This document shows, in pieces, positions 35,721 through 45,214 of a DNA stretch of 64,000 nucleotides. Origin of the DNA: Bicyclus anynana. Lineage: Eukaryota; Arthropoda; Insecta; Lepidoptera; Nymphalidae. The position numbers and the translations under genes are program-made. Each line of letters begins with the position of its first letter. The first letter of the stretch is position 1. The DNA lies in contig NC_069095.1 in NCBI RefSeq assembly GCF_947172395.1, forward strand, positions 13,825,321-13,889,320, written 5' to 3'. Below the pieces are notes generated by a model that was given only the letters and a program-made list of their open reading frames with translations, had not been told where the DNA came from and did no database searches.

Positions 35721-36164
35721 TTAGGGGTAAAAGGTATGCTTGATTTTGTTAAATACATCTCAATTTAACTGTACAATCATCTATTTACATTACATGTCCA
35801 CAGTTTGAGCAATTATTATTGTTGTTAAAAATTTCGATTTTATTTTGTGCTGTGGGACCCTAAAACTGACTCGTATTGGAATTTAAAATTTAATAAACAT
35901 TGCTCTCTGAAACTCAGCTTCCTGGAATTCCATATTGCTCTACCTATTGTAAATAACTCGCTAGTTTCATATTTTCACTTTGAATTGTTTTTCCTCCCAT
36001 TCTGGAGCACCCTGTAGCAAACATAATTAAAAATTCCATAGCTGTCGATATGAAATGCTTCCTCTTTTTTTTTATGAAATTGAAATCCGATACGCAATAC
36101 TTGCAAAGATTGAAACTTCTCCGTTTGCGATTTGTAACGATCTCTAATTCCTGCGAGATTACAA

Positions 36165-36305
36165 TCTCTTTTTTGATTTTGCTCTTTAGCGATAAGACCG
36201 CCATTTGTACATTAGTTTCTAAGTGTTATTATAAGTTATTGTTTATTTTTGTTTTTAATGTACAATAAAGTATATTTCTTCTTCTTCTTCTTCTCCTTCT
36301 TTTTT
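36165..36305 (+). mobile_element. Second LINE-type 3' tail with CTT microsatellite
   Basis: TTTAGCGATAAGACCGCCAT and TGTACAATAAAGTATATTTC match the tail at 12320-12450. It is followed by a (CTT)n run at about 36281-36303. It is a truncated retrocopy. Confidence 0.55.
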
Positions 36306-37207
36306 GTTCTTTTGCAGTCCCTTGAGATACCTCTTTGCCTCGTTGGAATATTCCATAGTTCGAATCCTGGGAAGGGCATATAGATAATAATTTTTCTATC
36401 TTTTTAGAAATTTTATCAGTAGAACGAAATTGGGAAGATTTTGTTGTTACACCCCTTACTTCGGAAAGTACGTAAAGACGTTGGCGTTTAATGTTCTGTG
36501 GTCACCGGAGCTTAAATAGCCAAACATTATCACCCTTAACACGCCATCCTGCATGGTAGAAACGTGGTGGGTCTAAACAAATTAAGAAGAAATTTATCTG
36601 TGCTCTAATATACTTAAACCTTTCTACTAAAGCAGGTGATTGGAATTAAATGTATAATACGGAGTATGATATGTATATAAATAGTACGAAGTATTGTCAG
36701 GTGAAGATGTGAATAATTTGTTATTGTTGACTATTCGGCATACGTCCTAAACAAACTGTGACGTGAATCACAAAATGTTCGTTCAGAGAGGGTCGCGGGA
36801 TCCACGCGAGCAGTCGGTGATTTAACTAATTCAGTTATTATCGACAATGTTCTCGTATTACGTTTACCTATCTTCAGAATACAGAAATATTTGTTAATGT
36901 TTATTTTTGATAATGCGCTTGTATAACTTGCATAATATGGCACGAAAACTATTCTATATATCCATTGTAACAAATTAGATACATAAACTTAAACATGGAA
37001 CTTGTACTATTAAGACTTATCTCAGGTTGAATGACTTCAGAGAACTGTGTTCTTTTCTATTCAGGATTCTTCACTATTTCCTTGTAGTAATATATGCGAA
37101 AACTTACAGTATTACTTAACTAAAAGTTGTTAAAACATTATTTTCTATACAGGTCGAACAGAGAACCATAGATTAAAAATAAAATATTAACTTGGGATTC
37201 AATGCTA
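36306..37207. other. Gene-free spacer downstream of the hexamerin
   Basis: No exon or repeat is recognised. It separates upstream repeats from the hexamerin poly(A) site. Confidence 0.45.
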
Positions 37208-37213
37208 TTTATT
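37208..37213 (-). terminator. Poly(A) signal of the hexamerin gene
   Basis: AATAAA on the minus strand (TTTATT on plus) lies 40 bases beyond the hexamerin stop codon, a usual distance for a short 3' UTR. Confidence 0.65.
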
Positions 37214-37252
37214 GTACATTACGTAATAAATATGTTTATAAATAATAGGTGT

Positions 37253-38279
37253 TTAAAGTCGCAGCATCTTGTCGGTGCTCATCATCATCACGTCTTTGTA
37301 GGACCATCGCACCATCATGTCGGTGTCCAGGTAGGTCATGTCGTCGCGCTTCATCACCATGTCGGACATGTCCACGTCCTTCACGGTGTTGGACGTCGCC
37401 AGATCCTTCCTGTACACGAGCACGTCGACCCACTTCATGTTGTTGGTGAAGAACTTGGTGTGATCGATCTCACGGTCGAATGGGAAGCCGAGCGCCATCG
37501 TGTCGTAGCAGCTGGACCAGCGGCAGGTGTGGCGGTCCTTCATGATGTTGATGTCGACCGTAGGCAACAGGAGGCCAGTGCGCACGGGGGTGACGATCAC
37601 GAAGAACTGCATGGGAAGGCCGTTGTAATGTCCCAGAGGCAGGAGCATCCTGTGCGGGAGTCCCAGGCGCGTCTTGTACCAGTAGCTGTTGACGACGCGG
37701 TCCACGCTGCCGGTGTTTTCGATGGTGTTGTCCAGGATGCGACGGGTCCATGGCCTGTCGCCGATCACGTCGTGCATTTCGATGGATTTGCGGACGATGG
37801 TGTTCTTGCCGGTGTCGAGCTTGTAGATGAAGCTGTCGATTTCTACCATGTCCAATCTCTTGTCGTTGAAGTTGAGCAGGCGTCCCATGCAGTCGTACTT
37901 GGGTCCGTAGAACACTCTGACGACGGCGTCCACCGCCTTGTCAGACATCACTTCAATGGTCACTTTGAACGGATGGTTGTTCAGACGGCGCATTCTGGCG
38001 ACGTATGTGTAGTCGGATTTCTTCTTTTGCATTTCAGTGCTGTCGAGATACAAGGCGTTGGTGATGTCTAAGTCGTAGTCGTCCATGAAGGTGACCAGTT
38101 TGTCTGTGAAGATGCGTTCGACCTTGACTCCGGGGAAGTCGAGTTCGTCTTTGGTGTATTTAGGCAGGTACTTCTTGAACAGAACAGCGTTCTCAGTGAT
38201 GCGTTTCATGATTCTCCAGAAGAGCGGGTCGCGCAGGCATGTCGAGTACATATCCAATGCAGTTGGAATATATGTGTAC
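37253..38279 (-). CDS. Hexamerin exon 5
   Basis: It encodes the last base of Lys407, residues 408-748 and the TAA stop. It holds the second haemocyanin signature (STCLRDPLFW) and the haemocyanin C region. The Met-rich end has DMSDMVM and YKDVMMMS. The acceptor is TTCCAG. Confidence 0.95.
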
Positions 38280-41148
38280 CTGGAAATATACAATAAACAG
38301 TTGAATCATCAATCATCACGGCAATTCTACTATATATTAGAAACACAAAATTACAAGATATTATATTAGTTAGCCTCATATTTTTAAGACGCTGACTGTA
38401 ATTAAATCACTACTTTTGCAAAGCTTAAAATAAATTTCGTAGACTTACTTGTCAAAGTTGTAGTTCGAGTAAGACACCAATTTCCTGAACAAGTGGACAA
38501 CGTGGATAACCTTGGCATCGTCGTTCATGATGCCCAATCCACCGAGCAGCATCCTCGCGAGGTGCTCGAAGTCCTCAGCCTTCCTCAGATTGATGACGGT
38601 TCCATCGCGCTGCAAAGGAGAATAAGAATAAACGGTTGTATTTCTAAATGAGTGGAATAACTATTATTTAGTGTGTTGTATGTACTTACGCGTGTAATGC
38701 GTCCATTGGTGATTCCATCGCGGATGTACCTCTCGACGTCGTCGACGTACATCTTGTACTTCATGTTGTACTTGTTGACCAGGTACACGTTGTTGCGGCG
38801 GACGGGCATCTCGTCGCCGGTGTGCAGGCGGATCTTGGGCCAGTAGCCGGTCGACATGGTCTTGTCCCACGTGATCATCTTGATGTCGCACATGTTGTGA
38901 GACAGGCGCTCGAGACGGTAGCGCGCGAGCAGCTGTTGGTAGCCGTACATCATGACCTCTCCGCGACGCTCCTTGTTCAAGCCGTAGACGTCGTCGGTCA
39001 TCCAGTAGGGGTAGTTCATGTGCAGGTAGTAGAAGAAGGTGTTCATGTCGATGTCTTCGGTGAAGTAGTTGAGACGGTCGTGCTCGCTCAGGGTGTGACG
39101 CAATGTCTTGCGCCAGTCGATGACGACGACGTTCTTGTCGGTCACCTTGATGCCGAAGTAGTCGAAGATGACGGGGTCGGTGGCGGCCTTGGTCATCTTG
39201 AGCATGAACGCCTTGTTGATGATGTGGCTGTCGACAAAGAAGTAGGGGTAGATCTCGTAAGGAGCCGGCAGGATGACGCCGCGGCAGTCCTCGCGGTGGA
39301 ACACGGCGGTGGTGAAGGCGTACACGAACATGCCGCCGTTGATGCGCTCGCGCAGGAAGCAGGCGGTGCGGATGAAGGTGTCGAAGTCCTTGGCGAAGTA
39401 CAGCATGCGGAACACGACGATGGCTTCGTCCATGTGCTTCTCGTTGTTGTGCACGAACACCTCGCCGCGCGGCAGGAAGCCCATCTTGTAGAAGTCGATG
39501 AACTTCTTCACCACGTCGACTTTCTGGAATTCAAACATTTCAAAGGTTAAAAATTTACTTAGAGACTTGATGAAATATTGGAAACTTACTTAAAATCGCT
39601 TCATAAACGAGTAAGAAATGGACAAGATCGGGAAATCAGCTGGCGTCAGAAGAAGGATAATTCACATACGCGATCCATGTTAATTGTAACATTTTTGATG
39701 TTATTTTTTTAAAAGTCTTACTGATGTAGACGAACGAGGTTCAATGTAGTTTGGCTTATGTATAATTTACGTCTGTTAACCTAGTATTCTTAAATTATTA
39801 GTATTACTTCATACATACTGATCACGCTGATCACCATAAGTACTAAACGGATTATTATCGATTTTTTACACATATATGAATGGAGCAACATAAATAAGCA
39901 TTTTATTGAGATTGGACATAAAGATTTTTTATTCGAAAATAAACGAATCCTCCGTCAAAGGCAGATGTTTCGGGGGACTTTTGCAGTATATGGTATTGGT
40001 AGTGGTCAGTAGTTACCAGGTACTTGTCCATGTTCACTTCCAGGTCAAAGTCGCGCGCCACATCCCGGATGTCGTCGTACACGGTCGGCTGCAGGATGAA
40101 GTTCAGCAGCTTCATGCACAGAACCTCCTTGCTCTTGATGTCCAAGTTCACTGCAACCAACATTACGCTTTGACAATACGTGTAGATGTATACCTACTGT
40201 ATTTGTATCTGTGATACGAGTAGATGCTATATCATTAATCTGTGATGAGTATTCAGAGCCAAGAGTAAATTAATATAAAGGGTAATTCAGAGTGACATGT
40301 GTCATATTTATTATAATATTACATCTGATAACGTAAATACTACATTATTTAAGAAACTGTGTTATTGATATGCAACTTCTGCCGCTTTATTGCGGTAACT
40401 TTCTCTGTGATCTGCACTCATCTCCAACGACTACCGAAGTGAGAACAATTAAAGAAGCGAAGATGTTACTCGTATGTCATGTTGACTATAGCCCTACTGT
40501 GTTCCAATTTATCGCCTTGTTACTAGGCTTCAAATTTGAAGTTTATAGTTTTATACACGAACGCTAAATTCAAGTAATTTAACGATAAAACGCTACTACT
40601 TTACTAGAAAGATGGAAACTAACGGTTTAGGTTAACAGGGACTCTACCAGTGGATAAAGTATCTGAGTAAATTGAGAAATTATAACATCCTAAATTGATA
40701 CTAACTCGTTCCTGAGTTCGTAGCTTACGACTGCAGGCGACACTACTGGTTTTTCTATATTTCTATGCAATACCTTCCGTGGCTAACAACATGTTGTCTA
40801 GAAGGTATTTCATAGAAACGCATAGAAACCAGTAGTGTCGCGACACTCGCCTATTTACTCGAACATTCCCAACTGCTCCGAAGTGGTCGTCAAAAGACCG
40901 AGACTGTAGAACCTCTAGATTCAAGTAGTGAATGTAGACAACGCACCACCTCCCATGGCCCTTGCAACCTCTCGGTTATTTGGGCAGAATCTATAAGGGC
41001 CAACCCCAATTGCTTTTAGCGTAGCGTAGTGTAAAGATAGAATGTGTGGTCACTCACCAAGCAGATCCTTCCCGATATGTATGTGGACATCCTTGATGAC
41101 GGTCGCAGTCGCCACGGCCAGACAGGCCGCAAACACCAGGAACTTCAT
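37253..41148 (-). CDS. Storage hexamerin, methionine-rich SP1 / basic JH-suppressible type (five exons)
   Basis: This encodes a secreted larval storage protein made in fat body, which assembles as a hexamer in haemolymph and supplies amino acids at metamorphosis. The coding exons are 41148-41058, 40150-40017, 39523-38690, 38609-38449 and 38279-37253. All introns are GT-AG and the phases match, giving 748 residues, the normal family length. A signal peptide (MKFLVFAACLAVATA) precedes haemocyanin N (about 32-155), M (160-430) and C (440-690) regions. Both family signatures are present: YFTEDIDMN...H...P at 228-247 and TCLRDPLFW at 420-428. Copper-ligand histidines of haemocyanin are replaced (MNTFFYYLH), as expected for a hexamerin. 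By hand count it has about 46 Met (6%) and 12% Phe+Tyr, so it is methionine-rich and not an arylphorin. The C-terminus YKDVMMMS resembles Bombyx SP1. JH or sex regulation is known for relatives; here it is only inference. Confidence 0.97.
38449..38609 (-). CDS. Hexamerin exon 4
   Basis: It encodes residues 354-406 plus two bases of Lys407, beginning RDGTVINLRKAEDF. No ATG-initiated frame covers it because it has no early Met. It follows TTTGCAG and ends at GACAA|GTAAGT. Intron 4 is 169 bp. Confidence 0.94.
38690..39523 (-). CDS. Hexamerin exon 3
   Basis: It encodes residues 76-353 (278 codons, phase 0 at both ends). It includes KMGFLPRGEVFVHNN, the PAPYEIYPYFFVDSH stretch conserved in lepidopteran hexamerins, and the first haemocyanin signature. 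The acceptor is TTCCAG and the donor GTAAGT. Intron 3 is only 80 bp. Confidence 0.95.
40017..40150 (-). CDS. Hexamerin exon 2
   Basis: The acceptor TTGCAG joins to complete Val31, then NLDIKSKEVLCMKLLNFIL and further residues to Leu75 (start of the haemocyanin N region). The donor is CTG|GTAACT in phase 0. Intron 2 is 493 bp. Confidence 0.93.
40737..40841. mobile_element. Foldback (MITE-like) element in hexamerin intron 1
   Basis: The left arm CGACACTACTGGTTT...CTATGCAATACCTTC is mirrored by GAAGGTATTTCATAG...AAACCAGTAGTGTCG. Arms are about 40 bp with a few mismatches around a short centre (TAACAACATGTTG). It is in intron 1, clear of the splice sites. Confidence 0.75.
41058..41148 (-). CDS. 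Hexamerin exon 1
   Basis: This exon encodes residues 1-30 plus the first base of codon 31. It carries the signal peptide, with likely cleavage near residue 15, and VIKDVHIHIGKDLL. The ATG is the only one in frame after the TATA box. The donor is G|GTGAGT. Intron 1 is 907 bp. Confidence 0.93.
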
Positions 41149-41208
41149 GATGACACCCTCTGGAGACGAGCGCTGCCTCGAATGTGCCGCCTGTGAGTCG
41201 GCCCGCCG

Positions 41209-41215
41209 TTATATA
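41209..41215 (-). promoter_or_regulatory. TATA box of the hexamerin gene
   Basis: TATATAA on the minus strand (GGGTATATAACGG context) lies about 65 bases upstream of the ATG. It places the start site near 41184 and implies a 5' UTR of roughly 35-40 bases. No second in-frame ATG lies between. Confidence 0.75.
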
Positions 41216-41227
41216 CCCTGCAGCTGC

Positions 41228-41296
41228 TTATCACCACCGGCGGTATCTCACTGTTGCTACACCTCTCTCCGATAACCTCCCCCGAGAGAGTTATCG
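41228..41296 (-). promoter_or_regulatory. GATA-motif cluster upstream of the hexamerin TATA box
   Basis: Three GATA cores lie within 70 bases: TTATC at 41228-41232, GATAA at 41271-41275 and TTATC at 41291-41295. The last two form an inverted pair, CGATAAC...GTTATCG. GATA factors act on insect fat-body genes, so a role in hexamerin expression is plausible but inferred. Confidence 0.4.
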
Positions 41297-41380
41297 CTGC
41301 TGTAGGTGGTTGGAAAGAAATGTTATTGGGAAAGGTTGACTTGATTTGCTGACGGCCTATTTCGTAGAGAAACTTAAATA

Positions 41381-41674
41381 TATCCGTGGCGCAGTGGATT
41401 TACAAGACGGGTTCGATCCCCGGCTGAGCCGATTGAGGTTTTCTTAATTGCTTCAGGTCTGGCTGGTGGGAGGCTTGGACCGTGGCTACTTACCACCATA
41501 CCGGCAAAGACGTACCGCCAAGCGATTTAGCGTTCTGGTGCGATGCCGTGTAGAAACCGAAAGGGCTGTGGAATTTCATCCTCCTCCTAACAAGTTAGCC
41601 CGCTTCGATCTTAGATTGCATCATCACTTACCATCAGGTGCGATCGTAGTCAAGGGCTAATTTGTAAAAAAAAT
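41381..41674 (+). mobile_element. tRNA-derived SINE, family B copy, head deleted internally
   Basis: It has the A box ATCCGTGGCGCAGTGG and the B box GGGTTCGATCCCCGGC. The body includes TCTGGCTGGTGGGAGGCTTG and ACAAGTTAGCCC, and it ends at GGGCTAATTTGTAAAAAAAA. Compared with 46405-46742, about 25 bases between A and B boxes are missing, so the tRNA-like promoter is probably defective. It is about 230 bp upstream of the hexamerin start codon. Confidence 0.85.
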
Positions 41675-42209
41675 GCTATGATGAAGGTTTAATTCCTGAT
41701 TGGAAGTTAAGGTCGGTGTTTGTGTGAATGGATGTTTCTGCAGCTAAAACAATTCCTGAGGGTTTTCTATTTCAATCTGACTAGGTGTTACTATTTTGAA
41801 TGATGGTCTTTATATTGTCATACTTATCTATTATTATCTGTTGCGAGATTACATACTTCGAATATTTTTTTAGTGCTATGGAATATTTTAAGCAATTTTT
41901 TTTAATCCGACTTCAAAATAAACTTCAATTTTAACCAATAACTCGATAGTACGGCATCTCGTACTAAGGGCATTGTTTTCTGAACTCACTGCGATGTTTA
42001 ATGATCGGTAACAATCATATTTTTATTACTAATTAAAACTGAGACTGGATAATAATAGTTGTTTTGAATTTATCTATACTTTATTTTTGAACATTTATCA
42101 TAGGATTAATTCATCGCCGCTACCCAAGACTGTTAAACCGCTATCCAAATAAATAAACACAACCTCATCTATCATCAATAGAGATACGACAAGAAACTTC
42201 AAATCCGGA

Positions 42210-42283
42210 CACTTCAGCCGGGGTTCGAACCCAGGACCTCTGTCTTGTATCTCTACCGAGTACAATACTGCGCAACGGAGGAA
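42210..42283 (-). mobile_element. SINE family B head fragment
   Basis: The minus strand reads TCCGTTGCGCAGTATTGTAC (A box), then GACAGAGGTCCTGGGTTCGAA (B box region). Only the tRNA-like head remains. It lies about 145 bp before the first visible tomosyn exon. Confidence 0.7.
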
Positions 42284-42428
42284 ACCAAAACTTGGCGGAG
42301 TCGTCGCTATTACTACATACAAATCTTACACTATAATATTTGTAACGTAATTAGGTACACTAAGCGCGTGGCAAAGCTCTCTTGGAAAGTTGTTATTGTA
42401 ATAACAGTTGTGTTTTCGGTTGTTGCAG

Positions 42429-42526
42429 ACATTTCGGCACGGGTTCCCCTTCTCACCGACGGCGCTGGCCTGGGACCCCATACAGAAGCTCCTGGCCATC
42501 GGCGACAAGAGCGGCAACCTACGGAT
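42429..42526 (+). CDS. Tomosyn: Tomosyn (syntaxin-binding protein 5-like), internal exon a
   Basis: This is part of tomosyn, a cytoplasmic WD40-repeat protein that binds syntaxin/SNAP-25 and limits vesicle exocytosis. The exon encodes 32 residues plus two bases: TFRHGFPFSPTALAWDPIQ, then KLLAIGDKSGNLR. This is the conserved first WD40 blade (HGFP.QP.ALA.DP.QK.LA.G). It follows a normal pyrimidine tract and TTGCAG acceptor. It starts in mid-protein, so at least one upstream exon encodes roughly 40 N-terminal residues; I could not find it. The donor is GAT|GTATCCTTTT, a U12-type site. Lgl-family proteins share this motif, but the next exon favours tomosyn. Confidence 0.88.
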
Positions 42527-42531
42527 GTATC

Positions 42532-44510
42532 CTTTTATTACGGACTTTTATACAATCTCAATTAGTAAGTGAGAAGACGTATGAAGTTTACTTATTGATT
42601 CCAATGTTTGAAATCAAATCAAATAGGTTTTGACCCTGTTAATCACAGAGACATTGAATATATGCCGTCTGGTAGGCAAGATGAAATCTATCTCATTTTT
42701 AGTGAAACCATCAAGGCTCATCTAAGTCCATTTCCTCTGTGGTGGAAGTTCCTCTTCATCCTGAAGAAAGAGTTAATTTTAAAGAGACCCTCCATAAAGG
42801 AATTCAGGTTCAGACAGATCGTTAATGTATGAACATTTTCTGTTTAACACCACCTTGTAATTATTACTAAAATATATTGTTTTTATTTTAAAACATTTGC
42901 CATTAAAACTATTTTTCGTGAAATGACGCACAACGGCGAGGCGTTAGCGCAGCGACGGCGAGTTGTGAGCTCGTATAGAGAGGCGATCACATTACGTTTC
43001 CGATTAATGTGAGTTTCAGTTAGGAGATGTATACAAATTATACTGGACGGATTGAGGCGATGCGGTGCCTTTCTGAGATAGATGTGTTATGACCTTAAGT
43101 TTAAACTCGGCTTATTGTTTTTATTTCAAAAGCTTTAACTGTAGGCTAACAACAACGATAAAAATAAACAAATAAATTATAATTAAGATGGCTGTTACAT
43201 TGTTGTAAATTGTTGATATCAAATATATCGCTTGACATGTGACCTCCCGTAATCCGATTCATATAATATTTTTACCTACATGTGTAGGTACGCGGTACTT
43301 TGTTGCGGCTGTGGTTAGGAACTTCGGCAATTTTTTTCCTACTTCTTTTTCTTTCTTTTTTTATGTGAGATTCTCATATTAGAGTTCGTAGCTGTGTTTA
43401 GTTTTTAACTTTATTGAAAGTTACATTAAACCTTCATACCACGACGTTTGTAAGCCGTGTGACTAAGATTCACGCTGAGGGAAAATGCTCATAATGATTA
43501 AATGAAGAAGCTAATGTATTAATTATCAATATCTTAATATTATCCGCCCCCTGAGTCCTCCGGATCCTCGGAACAAAACTCCACGTCGGGCAAAGTCCTC
43601 GAACGTCGAAAATTAATTATTGCTTGATGATTGCTGAGTGGGGATCTTAATTAGCAAATCGACTTTATTTTAATTACTAAAATATACATTGTTTTGTCTA
43701 TTCTACGATGTTCATTAAGCATCCAAGTTTATAATTTGCTTTATATTATCTTTACTCGAATATAAAAATTAAAAATAGATTATGCTTAGTGTTTACGAAG
43801 TCATCGCCAGTTGGTGCAAAACTGCTGAACTATTTAACTAACTGGCCGAGCTGGCAACTTCGTTCATAGCACTCCTGATGGCGGTACCTTTCATAAAGCG
43901 CAAGCTTTTTGCTTAATAACAGAGAAATCTTCGACATATTACCAAAACCAAAGAAAGTTTATGCATATAAAAACATTATGTAGAATGTAGATGAGGAATC
44001 CTTAAACAGGACGCATTCTCATTTATAATCCAGGTGGTACCAAAATGGTCCACCGTGTGTGTGTGTGTGGGTGCCGCGAAATGTACCATCGATCCTTTCC
44101 ACCCTTTGTGACGCGGTAGATAGCTCTCAACCCTTTGTGGCCGCGACACGAGAGAGGCACAATGCACGGACAGAGCTGCACACGCAGCGAGTATGTATAC
44201 GCAGTGTTAGCGTTAACATTCCCTTACTTTATCATATGGACAGTTATTTCTCTACTACATAGAACTACATAGAGGGAACTGTGTGACTATAAGTTCATTT
44301 TAAGTTATTCCAAGAAATTTATTTTTTTACAATCTCATCATTTTGGCTTAGTTGTAAATGGCTTACTTTGTAAACCTAGTTCTGATTTCAATTCTTAAAC
44401 CAGGACCATTTTATATTTTCTTAATCTGTATCTCTTGACTCCTTCTATAATAATTAGTGTATTTAGATTTTTTGTAGATTTGAAAGTAAAATACTGTACT
44501 AATCTTGACA
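42532..44510. other. Intron segment, no gene
   Basis: No further exon is seen. A TAATTA cluster (43613-43676) lies in a moderately GC-rich patch, and 42920-43070 is also GC-richer. The strong GTAAGT at 42565 is not used in the proposed model because it shifts frame against the next exon. Confidence 0.45.
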
Positions 44511-44727
44511 TCACACTAATATTATAAAGGCGAAAGTTTTTGTGTGTGTACGTTTGTTCCTCCTTTACGCTGCGGCTACTGAGGCGATTTGGCTGAAATT
44601 TGGAATGGAAATAAATTTCACTCTGGATTAATACATAAGCTACTTTTCTTTCCGGAAAAATCCATGGTTCCCGTGGGATTTATGAAAAACAGAATTCGAC
44701 GCGGACGAAGTCGCGGGTATTTGCTAG
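44511..44727 (+). mobile_element. Short non-autonomous Helitron, complete ends
   Basis: It runs from A|TCACACTAATATTATAAAGG to a hairpin (CGCGGACGAAGTCGCG) followed 8 bases later by CTAG|T. It has no terminal inverted repeats or target duplication, as expected for Helitrons. At 217 bp it has no coding capacity. It resembles the small Lep1-like Helitrons described from Lepidoptera. This is the best copy in the window. Confidence 0.85.
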
Positions 44728-44892
44728 TAAATAAAAATAATACCATCATCAACCTTTTTTAATGCCTCTTTCCCTATTTGAATGGGTTTGGACCTTACAC
44801 CCACGACGCAGTTCTAACGGGCATAAGCAATTGTTTCATTTAGTAAAAAATTCGCTAACCTTACACATCTTCCTTTAGAAATGATTTTATCA

Positions 44893-45214
44893 AACTGATT
44901 ACTACCAAGTAAATTTTTTGTGAGTAGCTTCATTTTTATTATATACGAAAATTCTTGATTCTGGTAGCTAACTGAGTTACCAGGTAATAAAAATTTGTGA
45001 GCGTCGGAATAATGTACCACGCAATTTGTAAGACATTGTGGCTGTTAAGTTTTGTATAACTATTAATTAATTAACAGTAAAAAAACACCTGGTTAGTAAC
45101 AACTTTGATATTCTACGCTACTCCCAACCTGTATCAATAACGAGGTTATTAAGAGTTGTTACTAACCATCGAGATGAAGCTACTCACGAAAAATTAACTT
45201 GATAGTAATCAGTT
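44893..45214. mobile_element. MITE-like element with long terminal inverted repeats
   Basis: The left end AACTGATTACTACCAAG...GAGTAGCTTCAT mirrors the right end ATGAAGCTACTCACG...GATAGTAATCAGTT, about 42-bp TIRs. Inside is a second palindrome, GGTTAGTAACAACTTT...GAGTTGTTACTAACC. A related copy lies at 47265-47599. Superfamily and target duplication were not determined. Confidence 0.7.

Noticed and set aside
36689..36711. Similarity to microRNA miR-8 (GTATTGTCAGGTGAAGATGT)
   Set aside because: The seed region is altered and no complementary star arm is present in the preceding 80 bases, so no precursor hairpin forms. Probably chance.
37202..38071. 289-codon plus-strand frame (and 38822-39550, 242 codons)
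   Set aside because: Both are antisense to hexamerin exons 5 and 3. Their His/Val-rich, low-complexity translations are the mirror of GC-biased hexamerin codons. The minus strand has full family homology and splice sites.
42565..42570. GTAAGT as the tomosyn exon a donor
   Set aside because: It is a good U2 donor, but using it adds LRMYPFITDFYTIS-like residues absent from tomosyn and breaks the frame with exon b. The donor at 42527 restores the conserved LRI-LG.PGV.
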